Origin: Sepiola atlantica
Taxonomy: Eukaryota > Mollusca > Cephalopoda > Sepiida > Sepiolidae
Direction of reading: 5' to 3'
NCBI GenBank assembly: GCA_963556195.1
Contig: OY744531.1
Span: forward strand, 108,067,120 to 108,131,119
DNA: 64,000 bases
Both the position numbers and the translations under genes were made by a program. Shown in pieces: positions 10,581-23,200 of this stretch. Position 1 is the stretch's first letter, and each line of letters starts with the position of its first letter. The notes below the pieces were generated by a model. That model was not told the origin of the DNA, did no database searches, and worked only from the letters and a program-made list of their open reading frames with translations.

Positions 10581-12477
10581 CATCAGTAATGGCACATGTG
10601 AAAGGTTCAATTAAATATCAATTAGTGAAAATCGAATTCTTGGGAAATAAATTTGCTTGGCCTGTAGCTATGATAAAATCGTTGCATTTTACTAACACAC
10701 TTGGCACTTTTTTTTTTTGGGGGGGGGGGGTAAAAATGGAAATCTCAATTAGTGACAGAAAACTTAAATGCTATTCAAAAGTCAAGATTTCTTTAAAGAT
10801 TAAGCTAACCAGACAATACATATGGCTCTTCTACACAAGGAAAGATAAAAACGAATCACTAAATCATGAATAAAGTATACCCCAAAAATCAAACTGACAG
10901 ATGATATGATCCAGGCATTGTAATTGGCCATGATGGGAGACAGATACTGGTTAGGTCCCATGGTACCTATTATATGTTTTCAGTTTTAGACGCCTTTCAT
11001 TGACAGAATGAGAAAACATCATTAGAAATCCTTGGTGAAAACAATAAACAAGAAGAACTCGTCTCATCAATGATGGGGGAAAGGATCAACAGGATAATGC
11101 CATCGAGAATGAAGATAAGAACGAGCGTGAAACAAATGAGCTAAGTAACGCAAAGGTGATCTTGTTATTTTTATTCATTTATTTTGCGTTAGAGAGAGAG
11201 AGTGGGAATCAGAGAGTGAGTGAGAAAGAGAGAGGGTTGGAAAGAGAGGGAGTAAGAAAGCAGAAATTTCTTATTCGTAGTAAAGTCATCAAAACACATC
11301 TCTTGTAGTTAGCATTTGCTCTGAATATTCCAAAGATAATTCCTAATATAACTGCGCCAAAGGTCGGCAGTTACAGATGTTTTCTAAATATTTATTTACT
11401 GCGACTTGGATGTTTCGAAAGTCAATGAATTGCTAAATGAAAAACTGCAGAGGTATCCCTGCCTTCATCAACCTGCTACCATTTTCCCACATGATTTTCC
11501 AGATCCATTTGTCCATCCTGTCAATATTAAAACGCTTTCTGTATTGATCTATATTTTTTTTTCAGCATGCAAGAGAACGGTCGCAATAAATAAATATTTA
11601 GAAAACATCTGTGGGATAGGTGTTCAAAAGCCGGTTTATCAATCCGCAGACAATCAGTAAAGGATGCGAGGGAAGTTATGCACAAGTCTCGGCTCTATCA
11701 TTCAAAGCTTCAGCTTTAGGTCTGCACTTCTGACCAATTCATCTCTAACCCTAAGGATGCGAATCAAACCATCTGTCCAACAAAAAGGCCAGAGAGAGGA
11801 GATTCGAAGAATTAGGGGGGGGGGGGGGGGGGGCTGTAATAAAAAAATTTTAAAATGACAGATAATTTACTCATTAGAATAAAACTGAAATGGAGAGTAG
11901 GGGCCCCACCATCAGTTTTCAAATTGAGCGCTGCAATTCCTAGCACCAGCCCTGCATATACTAGTGCTTTCCTTCTAAATAATCTATTTCTTCAAGTCTG
12001 CAATTAAGGAAAGGGAGTTAACTCAATTATTGAATGTTTGTGTAGTTCCTGTGTTGTAGTCTAGATGGCGCTGAAGATACAATCAAGTTGCCCTGTTGAA
12101 AATAGCAATGCTTAATCGCCTCATCTACAAATTGCAATAGATTGTTCCTTTGTAAATCAAGAGTTTGACAGTTCTATGGTTGTGCTTGTTCATCTCAAAC
12201 AAATAAGGTTACGTCCTCGGACATCACCAAATTATTGTAACAAAGAATGTTATCCAAGAAATGCACATGAAATTGGAATGCTGATTCCTCTTCACGTAAA
12301 CTAATTATAAAATGGAAGAGTCTAGCAGACGAGAAGGGCAAATAACTCAGTACTACTTAGAGTTATCTCCCCTGACCTATGAGTATGCTTAAAAGCTTAA
12401 CTACTAGCGCAGTAATACTAATATGAGTGTGACGTATATGAAGCTTAAAAGCCGTACTGTCTCTCAGGCTTCGTCTG
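10581..12477. other. Unassigned DNA with G tracts and GA-rich stretch
   Basis: No gene recognised. Notable items: T9 followed by G10 at 10711-10730, an AGAGAG-rich stretch at 11190-11260, a G17 tract at 11815-11832, and paired GGCAAATAACTC / GAGTTATCTCCCC motifs at 12336-12376 that look like a small inverted-repeat element. Short open frames from 10526 and 11406 lack recognisable features. Confidence 0.5.
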
Positions 12478-12843
12478 AATCTTTACGCTGCTGCAAAGCA
12501 GGTGGGCTCCCTCTACTGTGCTAGTAAACTCCTCACACCTGACATTATCCTGTATCTCTACAGAGCCACCATCCGCCCATGCATGGAGTATTGTTGCCAC
12601 ATCTTGGCTGGTGCATCATCTACTAGTCTCTCCCTCCTAGACAAGGTCCAAAAAAGAGTTACTAACTTAATAGGTCCCTCACTATCCACCAAGCTCCAGC
12701 TCCTGTCCCATCACCACAATGTTGTATCCTTGTGTCTGTTTTACAAATACTTTAATGGATTGTGCTCCGATGAACTTTCTACTCTGGTGCCCCCTCGACG
12801 TAAATACACTAGCCTTGGCAATGTCTTCAATGTATTTGTTCCG
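12478..12843 (+). mobile_element. LINE family A fragment with inverted junction
   Basis: 12496-12808 encodes on + the same C-terminal RT segment as the 9.7-kb copy (GSLYCASKLLTPDIILYLY, RPCMEYCCHILAGASSTS, LCLFYKYFNGLCSDELS). At about 12811 the sequence switches strand: GCCTTGGCAATGTCTTCAAT is the antisense of the codons for YIEDIAKA that lie just upstream in the LINE. Neighbouring LINE segments therefore point at each other, a rearranged or inverted insertion. Confidence 0.8.
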
Positions 12844-13659
12844 TGTTGTTCATTGCTACTTCCCATATCTTCTGTGTCCATAAAAATGGAATATAAATAA
12901 CTGTAAAAGTTATCTAATAACAAATGACATTTTTAATGAAATGCTACCATCTATTTTTTGTAGTAATATATTTTCTCAGCAGATAAATATTTACGTCTGA
13001 TGTAAAAAAGTTCAGTTCCAAAAGCAAATATTTTGAATGAAGGTGAACAGATTTGCTTCAGTTTTTTTTTGTTTTTTTTAACTTCAATTCGCGCAGTGTA
13101 AATCCTTTGGAAAGAAAAAATATTTCAAAGTATAAATACGATCATTAAATTAAATAAACCATTTAAAAATTGTAAAATTGGAATATAAATTAAAAATGAA
13201 AGAACAAAATCGGTGCATTACAACTCTCCATTTTTCAAATTCGAGAGGAAAACAAATGGAGAAAACAAAATTTACAAATATGTAAAAAGACAATGAGAAA
13301 ATGTTGCTTTTGATTGGGTTTAACTAAACGAATTTTTGATGAAATACCTTCTTTTTTTTTTCAGATTGAATTGAAAAATACGATTATATTTATGTGCTAA
13401 TTAGCAAAAATAGAGTTGGAAATAAATTGCTATTTGCCCATTGTTCAATATTTAAATGTTCAACATTTAATTGATCAACATTTAAATGTTTGTTGATGTT
13501 CAACAAACATTTAAATGTTTGTTGATGTTCAACAAAATAGCATTTAACATTTTAGATTATTCTGTTGCTTATTCAAGAAATAATAGTTATTGCAGCCTCT
13601 TTTCTTTCAGCTCAATGTCTATCAGAATTGGTCTGCAAATATTTTCCAAATCTGCTAAT
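12844..13659. other. AT-rich stretch, likely 5' intron of the CULT gene
   Basis: No coding signal. It contains short palindromic ATTTAAATGTT units around 13446-13530 (repeated ACATTTAAATGTTTGTTG). Since the first recognised CULT exon starts at 14139 with an acceptor, this may be part of the intron before it. Confidence 0.45.
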
Positions 13660-14096
13660 GAATGTCTATCATTACTTCGATATTGCTAGCGTGTTAAATT
13701 ATTCTGTTTTTTAGAGAGACTGTATTGTTTTAATATTTGTAATAAAATGTCTATCATTACTTCGATATTGCTAGCGTGTTAAATTATTCTGTTTTTTAGA
13801 GAGACTGTATTGTTTTAATATTTGTAATAAAATGTCTATCATTACTTCGATATTGCTAGCGTGTTAAATTATTCTGTTTTTTAGAGAGACTGTATTGTTT
13901 TAATATTTGTAATAAAATGTCTATCATTACTTCGATATTGCTAGCGTGTTAAATTATTCTGTTTTTTAGAGAGACTGTATTGTTTTAATATTTGTAATAA
14001 AATGTCTATCATTACTTCGATATTGCTAGCGTGTTAAATTATTCTTTTTTTTAGAGAGACTGTATTGTTTTAATATTTGTAATAAAATGTCTATCA
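13660..14096. repeat. 85-bp tandem repeat, five copies
   Basis: Five near-identical units containing CTATCATTACTTCGATATTG, CTAGCGTGTTAAATTATTC and TTAGAGAGACTGTATTG. A partial sixth AATAAAATGTCTATCATT runs to 14096, about 40 bp before the acceptor of the first recognised CULT exon. Near-identity suggests recent amplification. Confidence 0.95.
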
Positions 14097-14138
14097 TTTG
14101 TCTGCAAATTAAATTAGATTTTTTTTTTTTTACTCCAG

Positions 14139-14285
14139 CATTTTATTTGTGTCGTCACTGTGGTCATGGAGCTGCATTGACTAATAATCTAATCAACATC
14201 CCGAGTAGTATGGCATATCGTCAGAGAAATTATACTGTCCAAGGTAAAGAAGAAACAATAATCCAGCTGTTCCGAAATCCTGAAG
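14139..14285 (+). CDS. CULT gene exon 1 (of those found)
   Basis: Acceptor TTTACTCCAG ends at 14138 and donor GAAG/GTATTT starts at 14286. Enters with two bases of a codon and leaves with one. Encodes FYLCRHCGHGAALTNN and continues to QLFRNPEG, including the first zinc-binding CxxC. Confidence 0.85.
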
Positions 14286-17200
14286 GTATTTTCTTTTCAT
14301 TCATCTGTTTTAGTTTTCAGTATACACTGATTAAGTTTAACTATTTTCCTCGTCTTTTGACCTTTTCAATTGTCTCATATTTTGTAATTAACCGAACTAA
14401 ATTATTAGTTCGCAAGTCAAGAAATCCGGTTGCATAATAATGCCAGATATTGGTATTACAAGTTTAAATTCAAAAGTCCAAGAGTCACTCATGTCCAAAT
14501 CTCAAAAAATAGTTTCACAAGTTCTGGAACTCTACTTTGTAAACATGCAGATCTAGAATCTTAACTCTCCAGCAATTAAGGTCAAAATAGCATAAAGTGA
14601 TGACATATCCCAGTTTTTCACACTTGAGTGACGGTCCCTTGTGTTCACATTACTCAAGCTGAAATGTGTCCATGAAAGACATCGTTTTGTTCCAACTTAG
14701 TTGTTAGATCACTTTCCTTTGATGATGGTTCATAGTAAATGTCCTTCATCGAACCCTTTTCTTACTTACAATTCAACCTAACCCTAACACCCCCCTCTGT
14801 GTGAGATTTGGCCTTGACATTTTGTTGGTAGCAATTGTTAACATAAGTATTAAAAAAAAAAAGCAATGAAGTAAAAGCATAGAACAAACGAAACAAAAAA
14901 AACCCAGTAATTATTGAATTAATTACTTATTGAATTAATTAATTCAATAATTAATTAATTATTTAATTAATTAATTATTGAATTAATAAATTATTGAATT
15001 AATTAATTATTTAATTAATTAATTATTGAATTAATAAATTATTGAATTAATTAATTATTTAATTACTTAATTATTTAATTAATAAATTATTTAATTAATT
15101 ATTTATTTAATTAATTAATTATTGAATTAATAAATTATTGAATTAATTAATTATTTAATTTATTAATTATTGAATTAATAAATTATTGAATTAATTAATT
15201 ATTTAATTAATTAATTATTTAATTAATAAATTATTTAATTAATTAATTATTTAATTAATAAATTATTGAATTAATTAATTATTTAATTAATTAATTATTG
15301 AATTAATAAATTATTGAATTAATTAATTATTTAATTAATTAATTATTTAATTAATAAATTATTTAATTAATTATTTATTTAATTAATTAATTATTGAATT
15401 AATAAATTATTGAATTAATTAATTATTTAATTAATTAATTATTGAATTAATAAATTATTGAATTAATTATTTAATTAATAAATTATTTAATTAATTAATT
15501 ATTTAATTAATTAATTATTTAATTAATAAATTATTTAATTAATTATTTATTTAATTATTGAATTAATAAATTATTGAATTAATTAATTATTTAATTAATT
15601 AATTATTGAATTAATAAATTATTGAATTAATAAATTATTGAATTAATTAATTATTTAATTAATTAATTATTTAATTAATTAATTATTTAATTAATAAATT
15701 ATTGAATTAATTAATTATTTAATTAATTAATTATTGAATTAATAAATTATTGAATTAATAAATTATTGAATTAATTAATTATTTAATTAATTAATTATTG
15801 AATTAATAAATTATTGAATTAATTAATTATTTAATTAATTAATTATTTAATTAATAAATTATTTAATTAATAAATTATTGAATTAATTATTGAATTAATT
15901 AATTATTTAATTAATAAATTATTGAATTAATAAATTATTGAATTAATTATTGAATTAATTAATTAATTAATTATTTAATTAATAAATTATTTAATTAATT
16001 ATTTATTTAATTAATTAATTATTGAATTAATAAATTATTTAATTAATTATTGAATTAATTAATTATTGAATTAATTATTGAATTAATAAATTATTGAATT
16101 AATTAATTATTGAAATTATTTTAATCTTTTCATTTTCAATTTGATAAAAAGAAATTGCCAGTTTATTTGAAAAATACTTAAATGAAGCTTGGTTTAGCTT
16201 ATTTGTAATTATTTCCTTGCCTCCAACAAAAGGTTAAAAACAATGGGAGTATAATTCAGCTTCTCAAAAAGGGTACAATCAGTCCAGTCCTCGGGCGACA
16301 GGCAATATCCTGATCAGGAGGAAGTAATGCCCGGGATGGTTGAAGAGTAGATACTTTTTTATCTTCTTTTTATTTCTGGAAGGCTTTGATTTGACTCATG
16401 TTGAAATGTAAAAAGTAACATATTCCAAGGTTAACTAATATCACAATCTTCTCAAGTTTCTTTTTTGACACACAGCACAGAAATCCTTTTTATTGAGTAT
16501 CAAGAGCTTTCGCCACATTTTAATCAAGAAAGTTCATACTAAACTCTTTATCCAATTCATGTAAAATGTAAAATTTCTCCATTCATTCTTTTGGTACTGG
16601 TATAGATTGGGACCCAAATTCTGTGCCAACTTTGCATCGTCATCTTCGGGTAGTTAACATTAGCTGCCGCAAAAAGCCAATGCAAAGACTGACCAAGGCA
16701 CTAAGACAAAATTAGCCAATCAGCTGTCAGCAGATGACCAATTTTCAAGAGATCTCGATAAATTTGTCAAATCAGAAAATTAATTTTAATGATTTAGTTG
16801 AGCGAATTCAATCTTCCGAACGAGTCATCTCCTGCTAAGAACGACGTCAAATAGATAAGAAGAAAAAAATGCAGAAACTGCGAATATATGTGCAGGTTAA
16901 CGCCAAGGAGCAAGCTGACGGACAAATATGCATGGAGATGCACAAATACTAACTGCAGAGCATGAACATCTGTACGGAAGGTCACGTTTTTTTCTCAAGC
17001 AAAAATGGATCTCAATAAGGTACTTAAATTAATATACTTGTGGTCCCAAGAAATGGCAACGTTAAAAAAAATCATTTATTTAAACTTTTCTTGAAAAACA
17101 CTTGTTTAGCTATGTTTCGGTCTGCATATATAAAACAATAGACTTTCTACCAATTTTCTGTGTATATAAAAAAAATGGACTGTTTACCAGTTGACTGTTT

Positions 17201-20200
17201 TATTTCTTGGACAAAAAAAAAAGTTATTGGAAACTTTTCTTGAAAAAAAAATTGTTTATTAACAGTTGATTAGTTATGCTTTCTTTGTTTTATAAAAACA
17301 AAAAACTTTTCTTGAAAAAAATTGTTTATTAACAGTTGATTAGTTATGCTTTCTTTGTTTTATAAAACAAAAAAACTTGAAAAAAAATTGTTTATTAAAA
17401 GTTGATTAGTTATGCTTTCTTTGTTTTATATTAAAAAAAAACTTTTCTTGAAAAAAAAATTGTTTACTAACAGTTGATTAGCTATGCTTTCTTTGTTTTA
17501 TATAAAAAAACTTTTCTTGAAAAAAAATTGTTTATTAACAGTTGATTAGCTATGCTTTCTTTGTTTTATAAAAAAAAAACTTTTCTTGAAAAAAAATTGT
17601 TTATTAACAGTTGATTAGCTATGCTTTCTTTGTTTTATAAAACAAAAAACTTTTCTTGAAAAAAAATTGTTTATTAACAGTTGATTAGCTATGCTTTCTT
17701 TGTTTTATAAAACAAAAAACTTTTCTTGAAAAAAAATTGTTTATTAACAGTTGATTAGCTATGCTTTCTTTGTTTTATAAAAAAAAAACTTTTCTTGAAA
17801 AAAAAATTGTTTATTAACAGTTGATTAGCTATGCTTTCTTTGTTTTATATAAAAAAAATTTTTTTTTCAAAAACCTTTGACGGCTTTTTACGACGCAAAG
17901 TTGACAGAAATTGGGTCCCAATCTATATCAGTACCATTCTTTTTATGCATAACAAAGATTATTACAACTTTTGACCATTTTATCAACAATCTTCAATTAG
18001 TGATGGAATTCTGTTACCTTGAACACGTGCTGTCATCGGGTGGAGGCTGTGAATACGTGGCAGCTACATTTTCCAAGTCTGCTTGGAGACAGTTTAGAGA
18101 GCTGCAACCAATTCTGACAAAAAGACACTTGCCAGCAGCTACGAGAGGTTGTGTATACTCCTCATGTGTCAGAAGTATGAATCCGACCCTGAGCTGTCTC
18201 GGCCGGCACACTAAAGAAACTGCACCTAATAACAAGGCAATGGTCAGATGGATCTGTTTGGTGAGACCTGAACAGAGCATGACTTTTGGATCTCTGCTCG
18301 CGCAGGTCAACTTGGAAAGCCTCGCGGACGTTATGCAGAAGAGCAGACTGTGTTCGCTGAGGCACATTGAGTGACAGTTGAAGTGCTAGCAGAGACCACC
18401 TCTGGCAGACCCAAGTTATCTTGGGAGGACGTGATCAAACGTGATAGGAGAGCCTTGGATTCCATTGGGCCTCACCAAAGACAAGAATGAAGGGGAAGAC
18501 TTAGATTGAGACTGGACAATCAGGCCCCCACCCTCATCAGAGGATTAATTATGGCCTGATTCAACAAATAAACCGGTTGTTGTTGTTGATGACGATGATG
18601 ATGTCTGGCTGTGTCAAAAGGATTTTTTTTTTTTCTTTACATAGTTCACCCCCAAACAAGACTGGTCGCCACTGTAAATGTAAGGGGCTACATAGAAAAG
18701 TAACTCATTTTCAAATTTTGCTTTATGTAATACTCTATTTTATATGCTTTTTTACTTTTTTTTTTTTTACTTTTTTTTTACATAATTTTTTTTTTTACAT
18801 AATTTTTTAAAAACTTTTTTTTACTTTAAAAAAAAAAAAAAATTTTTACTTTATGCAATAAAGCACTCTACATGATCGTACCAGTATAACAGGTTCACAG
18901 TTAGGATAGCATCTATGCTGGGCAAATGTATTGCTTTCAGAAAATCTACCGACCTAACACATTGTCTTTGGTCAGATTTCACATTGGAGATCATCTAATT
19001 GATCTGTCATTGCACTGCAGTCTGGCGAGAGGACGAGGTGAGTGCCCAGCATTTGCTGCCATATAATTGTTTTACCATGTTATTGGCAATATAATAATGT
19101 ACTTTTTTTATTTATTTATTGTTTATTTTAATGGAAATCGCTCCAGACAATGCATAAAGCCACTTGATGTAAGGAGCTAAAAAAAAATACTTCAAGGTCA
19201 AAAGCAGAAAACAGCAATTCTTCCTCCTTTGTCAGAAACATCGTTCATGGAATGTGATGACTAAAGGACAAACTCATTTTCAAATTTTGTTTTATGCAAA
19301 TGTAGAGAACTATACTACACTTTGATCAACAAACTTGTTCAATTATTCCATCGAATTACATTAGTTGTATAATACAATGCTATGAAATACTTAAACAAGT
19401 ATGGCAACTTTCAATTACCGTTCAAAACAAATTTCACCGTTTATAACATGTTATTAATCTTTATTTCTCTTTATTTTTAGGAAAATATTTTGAAGTAATC
19501 ACATTATCAAATGCAGATGTTTTAAAAGTTGATAAGGTAAGTTGTGTCTTCATTCTGATCAATAAACTGTGAGCTCTTCTTCAGAAACTTAGTTTATTTT
19601 ATTGAGTGCGGATTTTTTATTTATACTTTTTTTCTTGTGTAAAAATGGAATTAATAGATAAATGTTCATTTATTTGAAATATTTTATACCATTTTAATTC
19701 TTAAAATATTATAAAATATATAACATTTTCACATTTTAATTCTTAAAATGTTATAAAATATAACATTTTATAACATTTTAATTCTTAAAAATGTTATAAA
19801 ATATATAACATTTTATAACATTTTAATTCTTAAAAATGTTATAAAATATATAACATTTTATAACATTTTAATTCTTAAAAATGTTATAAAATATATAACA
19901 TTTTATAACATTTTAATTCTTAAAAATGTTATAAAATATATAATATTTTAATTCTTTAAAATGTTATAAAATATATAACATTTTAATTCTTAAAAATGTT
20001 ATAAAATATATAACATTTAAACATTTTAATTCTTAAAAATGTTATAAAATATATAACATTTTAACATTTTAATTCTTAAAATGTTATAAAATGTTTGAAG
20101 CTGAATCCACATTTGATTTTAGAAAATCCAATGTGATCCATTATGTTGAAAGTAAAAGATTGGACAAAATAGTAGCTAGTTAGCAGTAATTTGTAATTAA

Positions 20201-23200
20201 CTGAACAAGTCTCTCACTTAGCTATCTATGTATTTCTCTCAACCGCTCTCACTGTATGTCTAATATCATTTTAATGCCTCTGTGAGCATTTACAGAAAGA
20301 GTGACTCTCTTTTTTCAGCATTGCTTCTTAATTGCTTTATTTTGCCATTTAATTTACATAGTGTGTTCGTACACACCGTAAATACATATGTAAATTAGAT
20401 AACGAAATAATAAGTCCCTTTACTTCAATATTATGTTTTTTTTTCGGAAGAATGCCTTAAAGTTAATTGTTATTTCAACCTTTTTTTTTTTAAATTTCTT
20501 TTTAACATAGTTCACCCCAAACAAGGCAGGTTGCCACTGTAGACATAAGGGGCTACTGAGAATTAGGGTTTAAGTTTTGGTGGTCATCCTATGTTGGGAG
20601 CTGTGGTGCAGCAAGACGTCTGTTTACATTAGTTTTAAACTTCTGCATGTCAGTACAGTTGGGGAAACAGGAAGCCGGGGAAAAGTTCCATTGGTCAGCA
20701 GCACAAGGAAAGAAGCTATTGGAATAGAAGGCTCTCCGGCATCTGGGGACCTCCACAGTGAATGGATGGGACTTAACTGATTGTCGGGTAATGTTTTCTT
20801 TGAATTTGGTGCCGTTTTCTCTTTTTAAGCTAAGTGTAAAACCTGAATTTGTATTTTAGAGAGCATTTCTGTGCAATTATTTCTTTTGATTATTTGCTTG
20901 CAATGTGACAAACTGTTACATCTTGATGTTTATACGTTTCGGTTCAATTACAACTCAGAAAAATGAAGGAAGTACGAAGTAGAACCATTAACAGATTTAT
21001 TTAACAAACACTGATTAAATTAGAATGTAAAAAAAACGCTGAACGCGAGATGCTTGTGCGACCGTTCTGTTTACATTTCACTGTCTGCAGACGACATCTT
21101 TAATTGCCAGGGGCGATAACTCTTATTTTACTTTAAGGGAAATAACTCGATTTTGATTTGTTAGGTTGACCTAACACAAACAACGAATTAGAAGATAACA
21201 TTCATATAAGAAATAACTAAATTCGCTTATTGTGTTTCTTTATGATCTGGTCAACTTGTTTCAATGGATCTTTTCCAGATAAGAATGCTATTAAAAAAAA
21301 GAAGTCTTTCAATGTATTCCCATATCTAACTTTTCAACTCATAAAATTGCTTTTGAGGAAAATGCATTTTTAGAATCGAGATTAATTATGCATACACAAA
21401 ATATTATAGCTGAATAAATTATTATACTAAAGCTGTAGAATTTGGATTATTTGTATGATTTGTAGAATTTGGATTATTCGGGTTACTGTTCTCATCTTGA
21501 TTGTTATTCTCACAACTTTTCGACCGCTGTAACCTCCAGCCTTCTTCAGGTGTATCTTTTCAAACTCGGGAATATTTCTGTCGAACTCGGGAATCTGAAC
21601 GGAATTTCAAACGGAACCTTTTATTTAATCCACAGGGGTAGCATGCTCTTTTTCCGTCAGCCATGACTGGAAGAAGTCTTCAGTAATTCACAATTCTTTG
21701 TATCGCCTGCACCGAGAATAATAACTGTTTGAAGTATTTTCGATACAAATTTTATGTACATATCCAGAACTAGAGTAGAAATAGATACACCAATTTTCAG
21801 AAGCTCTTGTAGTTTTGAAGATATTAACATTTATTCAAAGTACGCAAAATAAAAATGAAAACTTAAGGGTGACGGGAAATGACAATCGTTTTTTTTTTTG
21901 TTGTTGAATTTGTTTCTTGTCTAAATTTTCTACAGACTCGATTATAAAGATGTCGGAATGCGTCATTTTCTTGACTTGCTCAATTCTACTTACATTCAAT
22001 TTCAAATGAAAGATTTCCTGAGAAGACACTTTACTAATTTTTATTTGCTATTTAAAAATATTGCACCCATCGACACTTATCTAAAAAGGTCCGTGTGATT
22101 TGATGCTTTCAGCAAGCTTTGAGGGACGAGTTGTTGCAGAAATACAGGAGTCATACTAATAACACCACTTTAGGGGTGAGTAAAATGCACCGCCCTTCAC
22201 GTCAGACCACTTTGCTTTGCCGCAACAAAAAAAGATTGGCGTTTTGTAGAGTTTACTTTAATATTTTTGGGGTTTCATTTTGTTTATTTTGATCATTTCT
22301 TCCTCCTTCTTCTCCTCCTCCTCCTACCCCTGTTGTTTAGATGACAACTCTAATCCTTTTTTTGCTTGTAATACAGCATTTTAGGATACAATTTATTCTG
22401 GAGTCACTACTAGCAACAAATGATGGAAGTACATTTATATGAATATCTTATATTAATGTAGTTGTCCCCTGCTATGTTTGCGTTAAATGTGAATACATAC
22501 GCCTGAGCCAGAGCCACATTTGTTGAATTTTTTTTTCACAATCATTTTCTTACGTAATTTCATCTGTCGAAAAACAAAACATTTATTTGACTACATTTAT
22601 TAAAGCCCCGACTAAATACCTCAAATGTAAACCTGAACGTAGAACCAAATTTGATATTTTCATGTTTTTATTGAATAGTCATTTATGTTTCTGTATGCTA
22701 TCACCCTACCCTAACCCTAAACCTCATCCGCAAAAAAGCATAAGAATATTCATATTGTCACACCTACTTAAATAACCCTAACCCTAACCCTAACCCGCAT
22801 ATGTGAGTTTAAACATTTGAAGAGTTCAAACGCAAAACGCGATAAATCCAATTCGTTTTAATTCAGACCGTAAACAATAAAAACACGAATATATAAAATC
22901 TAGACTTCGAATGAAAACTGATTTTAATTGAAATCAAAAAGAAGTTATTTCGGTATCATATTATGTAACACACAGTTTTGGAGTGTCGTCGAGTGTTGAA
23001 ATGCAACACTTTTTGTAGGGACATTTTCGTGATTTTGAAAATGGAGTTCATCGCATTTTGCATTCAAACTCTTCATTTGTCATTTTTGTTGAATTTTGTA
23101 TTTGATTGTTTTTGTTTACTTTCATTCATCCCAAACAAGGGGGCACATTTCCATTGAAACGTAAGGGACTACTGTGATTTAGGGACCATACCTATAGGGG

